This document shows, piece after piece, positions 16,861 to 26,280 of a stretch of 64,000 nt of DNA (positions are counted from its first letter, which is position 1; each line of letters starts with the position of its first letter). The stretch is from Leeuwenhoekiella polynyae (GTDB taxonomy: Bacteria; Bacteroidota; Bacteroidia; Flavobacteriales; Flavobacteriaceae). The translations under genes and the position numbers were made by a program. A model generated the notes under the pieces. That model searched no databases. It saw nothing but the letters and a program-made list of their open reading frames with translations, and was not told the DNA's origin. The DNA is taken from the NCBI RefSeq assembly GCF_042683665.1, contig NZ_JBHUOO010000012.1. The stretch is one strand, 5' to 3'.

Positions 16861-19200
16861 ATGCGTAAGGCTTTATTTTTTTTGCTATTCTGTTTAACAT
16901 TGAGTTGTTCTAAGACAGTTGTAACAGATACTGTACAAATTCTCTCCCCAGCCACTACTCAAAACTTTAAGGAAGCCAATTGGGAAACCGAATACTGGAG
17001 TAATCAGGAGAATTACAGTGATACGAGTTTAGCCGATTCAGAGACCCGTGTTTTGATAATTACACAGGATACGCTTCAGGCAGGACGTGTATTTAAGAAG
17101 ATTAACATTAAACCGTATGCACATTATAAGGTTACTGGATTTATAAAAACCGAAAATGTATTCGCAGAAAAAACGGATGCAGGAGCAGGTTTTGATTTGG
17201 GGAATTTTGAAATTGAGAACGATACGGTTTTTACGGGTACAACAGATTGGACACCTGTAACAATAGAATTTGATTCTGAAGGTGATGATAGTTTTATTAT
17301 TGCCTGTATATTGGGTAAGAATGGCCCGGCAAAAGGTAAAGCCTATTTTAAGGAAATTCAGGTTGAAGAAATCTCTGCTCAAGTTTTGCAACCGGCAATT
17401 TTGATAGATTTATCAAAAGAAAAAGAGCCCATGTCTCCCTATATCTACGGACAGTTTATAGAGCATATGGGTAAATCTATCTATGGTGGTTTATGGGCTG
17501 AAATGCTATCTGATCGAAAATTTTATCATAAGCCCGGAACCAGCGATTCTCCATGGGAAACAACAGTAGATACAACCAAGATTGCTTTAGATGCTAAAAA
17601 CGGGTTTTCAGAAATGGCATTACCGGTTTTTGATATCAGAGATGATTCAGTTCTTATTTATCAGGACTCCATTTCCTTATACGCTGATAAATCTTATACT
17701 GGTCGCATTGTTTATAAAGCTGAAGGCGCCATTACAGGTGTCTCTATTGATTTAGAAGCTTCTAATTCATCAACCTCATTAGACTTGATTAACTCAGAAA
17801 GTAAAAATTTTATAACTAAAGAATTTGAACTGAAACCGACTACAAATTTTGGGGATCTTGCAAAGCTGAATATTTCTTTTCAAGGTGTTGGTAAAGTCAC
17901 GATTGCTGCAGTTTCATTAATGCCTAATGATAATATAGACGGCTTCCGCTCTGATGTGATCGCTTTATTAAAAGAACTGGATGCGCCTATTTATCGCTGG
18001 CCGGGTGGGAATTTTGTTTCCGGGTATGATTGGAAAGACGGTTTAGGTAATCCTGATGCAAGACCCACACGTTATGAACGTGCCTGGGATGGTTTAGAAT
18101 ATAACGATGTTGGGATTCACGAGTTTATGAAGCTTTGTGAAATTCTGAATGCAGAAGCTAATATAGCGGTAAATACCGGTCTGGGAGATGCAGAATTGGC
18201 CGCTAATGAAGTCGCTTATTTTAATGGCGATGCCTCGACAAAAATGGGGAACTGGCGTGCAGAAAATGGTCATGCAGAACCTTACGATGTAAAGCTTTGG
18301 GCAGTAGGAAATGAGATGTTTGGCGATTGGCAACTGGGGCATATGCCTGTTGAAGACTATGTAAAAAAGCATAATAAGGTTGCCGAAGCAATGTGGGCTG
18401 TAGATCCCCATATAGACTTGATCGCTGTAGGTTTTCCGGGGGAATGGAATGATATGATGTACTCCAATACTTCAGAAAATATGACCTATATCAGTGAGCA
18501 TTTTTATCGTCAGGATTGGCACGCCGGTGGTCTATTGACGCACGTAAAACAAATACCTGATGCGATTCGAGAAATTGCAGAAGAGCACAAACGTGCCAGA
18601 AGGGAAATCTCAGAGATAGCAGATCGTGATATTAAAATAGCATTAGACGAATGGAATTATTGGTACGGTCCTCATGAGTTTGGTTTGCTGGGAACTAGAT
18701 ATTTTCTAAAAGATGCTCTGGGTATCGCCGCAGGATTTAATGAATTTTCACGCCAGTCAGATATGTACTATATGGCAAATTATGCGCAGACCGTAAATGT
18801 GATCGGAGCGATAAAAACTACAGATACAGATAGCTGGTTAGAAGGAACCGGGTTGGTTTTAAAAACGTATCGAAAGGAATTCGGTACAAGACCGTTAGCT
18901 ATTAGTGGAGCTCCGCAACCTTTAGAAATTGCCGCAACCCTAACGGAAGATGGAAATTATTTGACACTTTCGGTAGTTAACGCAACACATCAGGAATATA
19001 GATTGAAACTGGACTTTTTAGAACAACAGATTGATGATGAAGGACACGCATTTATCATTACCGGAGAAAATGATATGGTGTATAATGATGTGGATGGTAA
19101 GGAGCGTATTTATCTTTTAGAAGAAGCATTTAAAGTCAACAATAACAGTATTTTAATCAGAAAGGAATCAGCAGGGATTTATAAGTTCAAATTAAATTAG
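16861..19200 (+). CDS. GH51 alpha-L-arabinofuranosidase lipoprotein
   Basis: A 779-residue lipoprotein (signal MRKALFFLLFCLTLSCS, lipobox Cys near 16) of glycoside hydrolase family 51, a retaining enzyme that releases terminal alpha-L-arabinofuranose. An N-terminal carbohydrate-binding-like beta-sandwich (about 30-175) precedes the (beta/alpha)8 domain (about 180-590) and the C-terminal beta-sandwich. The acid/base is Glu485 in AVGNEMFGDW and the nucleophile Glu597 in ALDEWNYW. It is anchored on the cell surface or in the periplasm. It heads an operon with the DUF5695 and M1 peptidase genes (gaps of 14 and 3 bp), with the AraC regulator divergent. No SusCD transporter is present in the window. 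Confidence 0.93.
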   Translation: MRKALFFLLFCLTLSCSKTVVTDTVQILSPATTQNFKEANWETEYWSNQENYSDTSLADSETRVLIITQDTLQAGRVFKKINIKPYAHYKVTGFIKTENVFAEKTDAGAGFDLGNFEIENDTVFTGTTDWTPVTIEFDSEGDDSFIIACILGKNGPAKGKAYFKEIQVEEISAQVLQPAILIDLSKEKEPMSPYIYGQFIEHMGKSIYGGLWAEMLSDRKFYHKPGTSDSPWETTVDTTKIALDAKNGFSEMALPVFDIRDDSVLIYQDSISLYADKSYTGRIVYKAEGAITGVSIDLEASNSSTSLDLINSESKNFITKEFELKPTTNFGDLAKLNISFQGVGKVTIAAVSLMPNDNIDGFRSDVIALLKELDAPIYRWPGGNFVSGYDWKDGLGNPDARPTRYERAWDGLEYNDVGIHEFMKLCEILNAEANIAVNTGLGDAELAANEVAYFNGDASTKMGNWRAENGHAEPYDVKLWAVGNEMFGDWQLGHMPVEDYVKKHNKVAEAMWAVDPHIDLIAVGFPGEWNDMMYSNTSENMTYISEHFYRQDWHAGGLLTHVKQIPDAIREIAEEHKRARREISEIADRDIKIALDEWNYWYGPHEFGLLGTRYFLKDALGIAAGFNEFSRQSDMYYMANYAQTVNVIGAIKTTDTDSWLEGTGLVLKTYRKEFGTRPLAISGAPQPLEIAATLTEDGNYLTLSVVNATHQEYRLKLDFLEQQIDDEGHAFIITGENDMVYNDVDGKERIYLLEEAFKVNNNSILIRKESAGIYKFKLN

Positions 19201-19214
19201 AAATCAACATACGC

Positions 19215-21914
19215 ATGAATAATTATAAGAACACTATAAAGGGGTTTCTCTTTGTATTTTTATGTGCTGCAAGCACAGTCAATGCTCAGGGATATTGGGA
19301 TAAAATTACGGCTAAAGATTCTACTCTAGGTCTGGAGCAGGGCTTTAACACCTATGAGACCAGTCAGTTTATTTTAAAATTAGTTAGAGCGTCTCAAACA
19401 GTCGCAGCTTTATCCCCAAAAGGAAATCCGGATTTTGATTTTACACCGGGAGATCGCCTGGCTATCAGATCACGAGATAGCTTATATCAGTTAGGAGATG
19501 TGAATTTTAGAATTCGTAATTCAGATTCAGAAGCGTGGAGTTCTTATTCTACCGCATACCAGCGCAAGCCGGTTAAAGCTATAACAAAGGCAGGAACACT
19601 TGCAGCTGCAGACTTAGCGGCAACTTTGCCAGAAGATCTTCCGTTAGAAATTATTAGATATTATAAAGTAGAAGATGGAGATCTGATCTTAGCTTTTGAT
19701 TTTAAAAATACAACGGACCACAAAATTGAGTTGGGAGCGCTGGGAATCCCAATGATTTTTAATAACATTTTAGAAGGAAATTCTCTGGAGCAAGCTCACG
19801 CTAAAAATGTATTTTTCGATCCGTATATCGGAGAGGATGCAGGTTATCTTGAAGTTAAAAAGTTAGACGGAAAGGGTAAAGTGCTTTTAGTACTTCCTGA
19901 AGAGAATATGCCATTTGAAGCCTACCGCCCGTTGTTAGATGATCCTACACCACGTAGTATTGTTTTTGAAGGTTACCACGAGTGGATGTCTTTGAGTAAA
20001 GCTTATGCTACTAACGAATGGGAAGGCGTAAACCAGTGGAACATTCCTACAAGTATAGTTTTAAAACCTGGAGAGACCCGTACGTCCTCCATACGATTAA
20101 CCTTATCTCCAGCTATTCAGGAGGTGTCTGAGACCTTGACAGAGCAAGAGATTCCGGTTGCTGTTAGTGCTCCTGGTTATGTACTTCCGCAGGATGTAAA
20201 AGCAAAGCTGTTTTTAAAATACAACGCAGCTGTCGCTTCGGTATCAATTGAACCTACAGGATCACTTTCGGTAGAACAATTAGAGGATACCAAAACAGGT
20301 TATACAGTTTACGAAGTTACCGGAAACCAATGGGGGAGAGCCCGTTTAAGGCTAACATATACAGATGGAAAAACGCAAACCATTAATTATAAAGTAATCA
20401 AAGCAGAAGAAGAACTCGTTGCTGATTTTGGTGAGTTCTTATATGAAAAGCAATGGTTTGATGACGATACCGATGTGTTTAACAGGGCACCATCAATAAT
20501 CTCTTATGATTATGAAAACAAGAGACAAGTAACTCAGGATTCTCGTGCCTGGATTGCTGGTTTGAGTGACGAAGGTGGAGCCGGAAGTTGGTTAGGAGGA
20601 GCAATGAAAGAACTCATTCAACCTGATCAGGAACAAGTAGCAAAATTAGAAGATTTTGTAAATCAAACCGTTTGGGGAGTTTTGCAAAATAATGAGGGCG
20701 AGCATAAGTACGGTGTGCGTAAAAGTGTTTTCTATTACGAGCCAGAAGAGATGCCGGCAGGTACGTATAATGATACAATTAACTGGAAAACTTGGGCTGC
20801 CTGGAATAAAGAAGGTGCAGCAGACCCTGGTAGATCTTATAACTATCCACACGTTGTAGCTGCTTACTGGACGCTGTATCGCTTATCACGATATCATCAA
20901 AATCTGGTAACGCAAAAAGACTGGAAGTGGTATCTGGAGCAAGCTTATGAAACGACTTTAGCAATGGTTAATCATGCGCCGTATTATGCGCAGTTTGGGC
21001 AGATGGAAGGCTCCGTTTTTTTATATGTTTTAGAAGATCTAAAACGAGAAAATCTTGAAGAGGAAGCGACAGTTCTAGAAGCTGAAATGAAAAAGCGTAC
21101 TGATCACTGGGAGAGTTTGGCGTATCCTTTTGGTAGTGAAATGCCATGGGATTCTACCGGTCAGGAAGAGGTTTATATGTGGTCAGATTATTTTGGTTAT
21201 GATGCAAAAGCAGCAGTGACTTTAAATGCCATTTTAGCCTATATGCCAACAATGCCGCACTGGGCATATAACGGTAACGCCCGTCGTTACTGGGATTTCT
21301 TGTATGGAGGTAAACTTTCTCGCGTAGAGCGACAAATACATCATTACGGTTCTGGCTTGAATGCAATTCCTGTTTTAGATGCTTATCGCGAGAATCCAGA
21401 AGATCTACATTTATTAAAAGTAGGTTATGGTGGTTTACTGGGTTCGGTTGCTAATATTACTAAAGATGGTTTTGGAGCGGCAGCTTTCCACAGTTGGCCA
21501 TCTACGTTAGATATTGATTACCTTTCAGGGGATTACGGTTCTAATTTTTATGGGTATGCCGTTAATTCTTCTGCCTATTTGGTTAAGGATGAAGATTTAG
21601 GTTATTTACCCTTCGGCGGAAATCTTTCTGAATCTAAAAATGAAGTGAGCATGCACTTAACAACGGCTGCTAAAAACGCAGTATTCATTCAGCCTTTAAA
21701 ATTATGGATAACCCTTGATGCCGGAAAGGTTGAAACGGTGATTTATAACACCAAAACAAAAGAGGTTAAACTGAAGCTAGCTGCAAAAGATGCTTATACT
21801 TCAGATGCGTATTTAAACCTTCCGGAAGGCTATGAGCTCAAATACAAAAAAGTAAGAGGAGCTTTTAAAATTCCATTAAAAAACAAAACGATCAGTATTA
21901 CTCTAAAACCCTAA
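19215..21914 (+). CDS. Secreted DUF5695-type protein, putative glycoside hydrolase
   Basis: An 899-residue protein with a signal peptide (ending VNAQG). It matches in style the large DUF5695 proteins of Bacteroidota: an N-terminal beta-rich part (about 25-400), a helical part with many Trp, Tyr and Asp (about 420-760), probably an (alpha/alpha)6 barrel, and a short C-terminal beta domain. Motifs such as FGSEMPWDSTGQEEVYMWSDYFG and WPSTLDIDYLSGDYG look like a sugar-binding cleft. From memory, some relatives are classed as uronidases (GH154), but I cannot confirm this. Its place 14 bp after a GH51 gene strongly supports action on an arabinose-containing glycan. Confidence 0.75.
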   Translation: MNNYKNTIKGFLFVFLCAASTVNAQGYWDKITAKDSTLGLEQGFNTYETSQFILKLVRASQTVAALSPKGNPDFDFTPGDRLAIRSRDSLYQLGDVNFRIRNSDSEAWSSYSTAYQRKPVKAITKAGTLAAADLAATLPEDLPLEIIRYYKVEDGDLILAFDFKNTTDHKIELGALGIPMIFNNILEGNSLEQAHAKNVFFDPYIGEDAGYLEVKKLDGKGKVLLVLPEENMPFEAYRPLLDDPTPRSIVFEGYHEWMSLSKAYATNEWEGVNQWNIPTSIVLKPGETRTSSIRLTLSPAIQEVSETLTEQEIPVAVSAPGYVLPQDVKAKLFLKYNAAVASVSIEPTGSLSVEQLEDTKTGYTVYEVTGNQWGRARLRLTYTDGKTQTINYKVIKAEEELVADFGEFLYEKQWFDDDTDVFNRAPSIISYDYENKRQVTQDSRAWIAGLSDEGGAGSWLGGAMKELIQPDQEQVAKLEDFVNQTVWGVLQNNEGEHKYGVRKSVFYYEPEEMPAGTYNDTINWKTWAAWNKEGAADPGRSYNYPHVVAAYWTLYRLSRYHQNLVTQKDWKWYLEQAYETTLAMVNHAPYYAQFGQMEGSVFLYVLEDLKRENLEEEATVLEAEMKKRTDHWESLAYPFGSEMPWDSTGQEEVYMWSDYFGYDAKAAVTLNAILAYMPTMPHWAYNGNARRYWDFLYGGKLSRVERQIHHYGSGLNAIPVLDAYRENPEDLHLLKVGYGGLLGSVANITKDGFGAAAFHSWPSTLDIDYLSGDYGSNFYGYAVNSSAYLVKDEDLGYLPFGGNLSESKNEVSMHLTTAAKNAVFIQPLKLWITLDAGKVETVIYNTKTKEVKLKLAAKDAYTSDAYLNLPEGYELKYKKVRGAFKIPLKNKTISITLKP

Positions 21915-21917
21915 ATT

Positions 21918-23591
21918 TTGAGAATCAGGAAATTAATAGTCATTGCAAGTCTGGGGCTCTCTTCCTTTGCAGGTTTTGCTCAGCAATTTACAAAGGCAGA
22001 TACTTTACGCGGCAGCATAACACCACAACGCGCTTGGTGGGATGTAATGCGTTATGATATCGCTGTGCAACCGGTTTATAAGACCAAATATACCAGCGGG
22101 TATAATGAGATAACGTATAAAGTGGTTCAGGAAGAGCATCCGGATGTGATGCAACTAGATTTGCAAGAACCGCTTGTTATAGATCGTATTCTTTTTGACG
22201 ATTCAACAGAGCTTACATTTAGGCGAGAAGGAAATGTGTATTGGGTAATTACCGAGCCACAGCAATTGAATTCTGAGCATACAGTGAAAGTTTTTTTTAG
22301 TGGGAATCCGCATGTTGCGGTTCGTCCACCGTGGGATGGTGGTTGGTCTTTTTCCGAAGATAAAGAGGGGAGACCTTTAATGACCGTTACGTGTCAAGGG
22401 CTTGGTGCATCTATCTGGTATCCTAATAAAGATCATCAGAGTGATGAACCAGACCGTGGAGCATCATTAACCATGCGTGTTCCCGGTGAGCTTACCGCAA
22501 TCGCAAATGGAAGATTATTGAATAAAACCGAGCATAAAGACGGTACAACCAGTTATAAATGGGGCGTAGAGAACCCAATTAGTAATTATACACTCATACC
22601 CTATATTGGCCATTATGAGAATTTTAAAGAGGTTTACCCGGGAGTTAAGGGTGATCTGGATCTCAATTATTGGGTACTGGATTACAATCTGGAAAAAGCT
22701 AAAGACTATATGCCCAATGAAGTGCACAATATGCTCAATGCTTTTGAGTATTGGTTTGGACCGTATCCGTTTTACGAAGACGGTTATAAGCTGATAGAAG
22801 TTAATAATACCGGGATGGAGCATCAATCTGCAGTTTCTTACGGAAATTATTACGCAGGTGGTTATCGTGGTCGTGATGGGTCTGGTACTGGTCTGGGCTT
22901 GACTTGGGATTTTATAATCATACACGAGAGTGGTCACGAATGGTTTGGTAACAACATTACGACAAACGATCTGGCCGATATGTATGTACACGAAAGTTTT
23001 ACCAATTACAGCGAGACACTTTTTGTGGATTACAATTACGGCCCGGAGGCTGCAAATGATTACAACTACGGTATCCGTCAGGGAATAGGTAACAAAACAC
23101 CAATTATTCCAGCATATGGTGTGAATGCGCAAGGTAGTGGAGATATGTATCCAAAAGGCGGGAATATGCTGCATAGCATTCGCCACAGCATTAATAATGA
23201 TCAGTTATTCCGTAATATTCTGGCAGGTTTGAATCAGACGTTTCATAACCAAACGGTTGATGGCAAACAGATACAGGACTATATTTCTAGAAAAGCCGGG
23301 TTTGATTATTCACATGTTTTTCAGCAGTATTTGACTGAAATTGAGATACCCACTTTACAACTCTATGTTGATGCAAAGAATCACGAAATGAAATACAGGT
23401 ATGTAAATTCTTTGCCCGAATTTAATCTTCCGTTGAGTTTGGTTGGTACTTCAGAAGAGCTTAAAATCTATCCGGTTGCAAACAAATGGAAAAGTATAGC
23501 GATCACCAATAAAAATCAATATTTGTTTACACCGGCACGTATTGAGTATAGGTACTATTTAAACGTTGAACTGGTAACTAAGCTTGATTAG
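21918..23591 (+). CDS. M1-family zinc aminopeptidase, exported
   Basis: A 557-residue exported metallopeptidase starting at a TTG 3 bp after the preceding stop, which gives a clean signal peptide (MRIRKLIVIASLGLSSFAGFAQ). The M1 zinc site is intact: HESGH (His336, Glu337, His340) and Glu359, exactly 19 residues later. The exopeptidase motif is GMEHQ instead of GAMEN, as in many Bacteroidota M1 proteins. It lacks the long C-terminal domain of aminopeptidase N. Co-transcription with two glycan enzymes suggests that the operon target carries both peptide and sugar. A terminator follows. Confidence 0.9.
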   Translation: MRIRKLIVIASLGLSSFAGFAQQFTKADTLRGSITPQRAWWDVMRYDIAVQPVYKTKYTSGYNEITYKVVQEEHPDVMQLDLQEPLVIDRILFDDSTELTFRREGNVYWVITEPQQLNSEHTVKVFFSGNPHVAVRPPWDGGWSFSEDKEGRPLMTVTCQGLGASIWYPNKDHQSDEPDRGASLTMRVPGELTAIANGRLLNKTEHKDGTTSYKWGVENPISNYTLIPYIGHYENFKEVYPGVKGDLDLNYWVLDYNLEKAKDYMPNEVHNMLNAFEYWFGPYPFYEDGYKLIEVNNTGMEHQSAVSYGNYYAGGYRGRDGSGTGLGLTWDFIIIHESGHEWFGNNITTNDLADMYVHESFTNYSETLFVDYNYGPEAANDYNYGIRQGIGNKTPIIPAYGVNAQGSGDMYPKGGNMLHSIRHSINNDQLFRNILAGLNQTFHNQTVDGKQIQDYISRKAGFDYSHVFQQYLTEIEIPTLQLYVDAKNHEMKYRYVNSLPEFNLPLSLVGTSEELKIYPVANKWKSIAITNKNQYLFTPARIEYRYYLNVELVTKLD

Positions 23592-23630
23592 GTTTAAAAA
23601 CTAACTTTAATTTGGTGGTTTATAATTTAA

Positions 23631-23668
23631 AGAGTCCTAAAACTGTAATAGGTTTAGGGCTTTTTTTG
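23631..23668 (+). terminator. Terminator of the GH51 operon
   Basis: Stem AGTCCTAAA/TTTAGGGCT (one G-U pair) followed by seven T, 40 bp after the M1 gene. Confidence 0.8.
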
Positions 23669-23807
23669 TTTAAACGAGGTTTTAAATTTCGTTTGTGATA
23701 ATAAAAACAATCTATTTTATAAAATCTACAAAATGAGCTTGATTTAACGCATTAGAAACAGAGTCCGATTACTTTTTAGCTAACTTTAAGTAGATGAACA
23801 ATTTACT

Positions 23808-26147
23808 ATGGAAGCAATTTCTAGAAAGAATTTTTTAATTCAAATGGGACTTATGAGCACGGCAACACTACTTTTTAATGGATGTAATTTTGCAGGAGAA
23901 CAAGGTGAGTCTTTAAATTCTGTAAGGCTTGATACAGCAAAAAAGGGTGAAGATATTTTCAGTTACATTCAGCGAAATCAAGGTAAATTAGATTTTGATT
24001 GGTATCGAAAAATAATTGGTGCAGCAAACGAATTTAAAGAAGGCGATCTCACTTTAGGTCTTGCAGCGGCGGATGAGGCATCCAGAAAAACGGCTCGTGG
24101 ACTTTTGGGTAATACTAAAGTTAAGGCCATAGATGCACACTTAATCTACGAGGATGACTTGTATAACCTAGTGCAACAAACTACACAGATTCCTTCTTCA
24201 GCACTTCAAGAGTTCACTTTAGGAGAATTAAAAACTTTTATTTTAGAACAACCGGAAGCTGAGATCAAACGTATTATGCCGGCACTTTCTAGCGACGTAA
24301 TAGGTTGTGTGGTTAAATTGATGTCTAATGAAGAATTGATTCTGGTTGGTCAAAAAGTGTTCAATCCTCTGGCCGGGAGTAAGATTGGTAGTAAAGGTTA
24401 TATGAGCGCGCGTGTACAACCTAATTCACCAACAGATCACCCGGATGACATTGCGTGGCAGGTTTTTGATGCCTGGTCTTATGCGGTGGGTGATTTGGTT
24501 CTGGGTACTAATCCGGTATCAAGTGATCCGGTTTCCGTAGCAAAAATTCAAGCTACTCTTTATGATATTTTGCAAACGTTCCGTTTAGAAGAAACGCTTT
24601 CTAACTGCGTACTTTCTCATATAGATGTGCAGGCCAAAGTAGAACAAAGTCAACCCGGGACCACAGGTATTTGGTTTCAAAGTCTTGCCGGTACAGTAGC
24701 AGCCAATAAAACTTTTGATGTGACTATAAAAAAGATGCAGGAGTATACGAAGCTGCGTAACGCGCAATATGGCTTGTATGCAGAAACCGGACAGGGAGCT
24801 GATTTTACAAACGGGCATGGAGCCGGTTTTGATATGGTTTTACACGAGTCCAGAAAATATGGCTTTGTTCGGGCTTTACAAGAACAACTCAAGCAACAAA
24901 ACCCACAAGGACCACAGCCCTGGGTTCACGTAAATGATGTTGCAGGCTTTATAGGTCCTGAAGTTTTTAAGACTAAAGAACAATTAGTACGTTGCTGTCT
25001 TGAAGATACGGTAATGGGCAAACTGCACGGCCTCACTATAGGTCTTGATATTTGCTCAACCTTGCATATGGATGTTTCGCTAGATGATTTGAGTTGGTGT
25101 ATTGAGCAGGTAATGCCCGCTAACCCTGCATATCTGATGGCATTGCCTACAAAGAATGACCCTATGTTGAGTTATTTGACGACCTCCTTTGCAGACCACG
25201 TGCGCATCCGCGAAAAATTTGGTTATAAAGTAAATGATGCGATGTGGGAATTCTTTAAAGATCTCGAAATTATAAATGCTGAAGGAAAGCCCACTGAACA
25301 TTTTGGAGACCCAAAGTGGGTGTATTATAAGTTTAGACAAGCAAAAGGTGATTCCAGAAGCAAAGCTGAAATTGATCAGGAAGCGTCACTGCAACTCCAG
25401 AAAATACGAAATCGTGGTGTAGCAATTGCAGAAGGATATGGGGACCAAATTTGGGATTTAGATCCACAACTCGAAGCTGAGGTTAAAAAGCTTTATGAGG
25501 ATGCTAAAGAAAGCTTATGGACGCCAATGGCTGAACAATTTGCAACTAGTATTGAAAATGCATTATTGATAAACACACGCTCTGAAGATCGCAAAGACTA
25601 TGTATATCATCCTGAGAGTGGTGAAGAACTATCCTTTAATGCCACAAGCAAGCTTAAAAAATTACGCCAAAGTTGGGCTGCAGTCCCAGATGTACAAATC
25701 ATCATTTCTGATGGCTTAAATGCTCGCGCCTTAATGGACGATGGTCATTTAGCCCCTTTTTTGATTGCACTAAAAGAAGAATTAAAAAATGCTGGTCTAA
25801 GCATCAGTTCTAAAAATCTAGTCGTAACCCATGGACGCGTACGTGCCGGTTATGCCTGTGGAGAGCATTTGTTTGGAACTACTAGAGGCCAACAGAATAA
25901 AGCCATTGTACACATCATAGGTGAGCGTCCTGGCAGTGGACATCATAATTTCTCAGCCTATCTCACAGGGGCACCTCCAAAAAGTTGGTCACAAAAGCGT
26001 TGGGTAGATCACGATATTACCCGTGTGGTATCTGGTATTTCTGATACAGCACTTGATCCTAAAATAGCAGCACAACAAACAGCATCTATTTTAAAAGATT
26101 TGCTGAAAAAGGATTTTAGAGAGCTGGAAGCGATGAAGAGTGCGTAG
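23808..26147 (+). CDS. Fused ethanolamine ammonia-lyase (EutB-EutC) with export-like N-terminus
   Basis: A 779-residue protein that joins both subunits of adenosylcobalamin-dependent ethanolamine ammonia-lyase, which splits ethanolamine into acetaldehyde and ammonia. The EutB part (about 45-545) keeps RVQPN, GTNPVSSD, ETGQG (Glu326) and LDICSTLHMD; the EutC part (about 590-775) keeps SDGLNARA and VTHGRVRAGYACGEHLFG. In most bacteria these are two proteins. The N-terminus is unusual: SRKNFL followed by a hydrophobic stretch and LFNGC looks like a Tat-like or lipoprotein signal, absent from classical EutB. No reactivase (EutA), shell or aldehyde dehydrogenase gene is nearby. The enzyme identity is strong; the cell location is inferred. 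Confidence 0.88.
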   Translation: MEAISRKNFLIQMGLMSTATLLFNGCNFAGEQGESLNSVRLDTAKKGEDIFSYIQRNQGKLDFDWYRKIIGAANEFKEGDLTLGLAAADEASRKTARGLLGNTKVKAIDAHLIYEDDLYNLVQQTTQIPSSALQEFTLGELKTFILEQPEAEIKRIMPALSSDVIGCVVKLMSNEELILVGQKVFNPLAGSKIGSKGYMSARVQPNSPTDHPDDIAWQVFDAWSYAVGDLVLGTNPVSSDPVSVAKIQATLYDILQTFRLEETLSNCVLSHIDVQAKVEQSQPGTTGIWFQSLAGTVAANKTFDVTIKKMQEYTKLRNAQYGLYAETGQGADFTNGHGAGFDMVLHESRKYGFVRALQEQLKQQNPQGPQPWVHVNDVAGFIGPEVFKTKEQLVRCCLEDTVMGKLHGLTIGLDICSTLHMDVSLDDLSWCIEQVMPANPAYLMALPTKNDPMLSYLTTSFADHVRIREKFGYKVNDAMWEFFKDLEIINAEGKPTEHFGDPKWVYYKFRQAKGDSRSKAEIDQEASLQLQKIRNRGVAIAEGYGDQIWDLDPQLEAEVKKLYEDAKESLWTPMAEQFATSIENALLINTRSEDRKDYVYHPESGEELSFNATSKLKKLRQSWAAVPDVQIIISDGLNARALMDDGHLAPFLIALKEELKNAGLSISSKNLVVTHGRVRAGYACGEHLFGTTRGQQNKAIVHIIGERPGSGHHNFSAYLTGAPPKSWSQKRWVDHDITRVVSGISDTALDPKIAAQQTASILKDLLKKDFRELEAMKSA

Positions 26148-26280
26148 AACTATATCCCCAGAGTGGACCCTAGGTTTCGTTAAAAAGGTTAACTTATGTT
26201 TAATACCGGTTTAGATTCTATGAATTTTTGATGTGGAAGCCTGTTAATTTTGAGCTAATTCAATCAATAATAGCTGATAT

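Noticed and set aside
22515..23186. A 223-codon antisense frame inside the M1 peptidase gene
   Set aside because: The sense gene has an intact HExxH-x18-E zinc site; the antisense product is rich in Ile, Thr and Cys with no domain.
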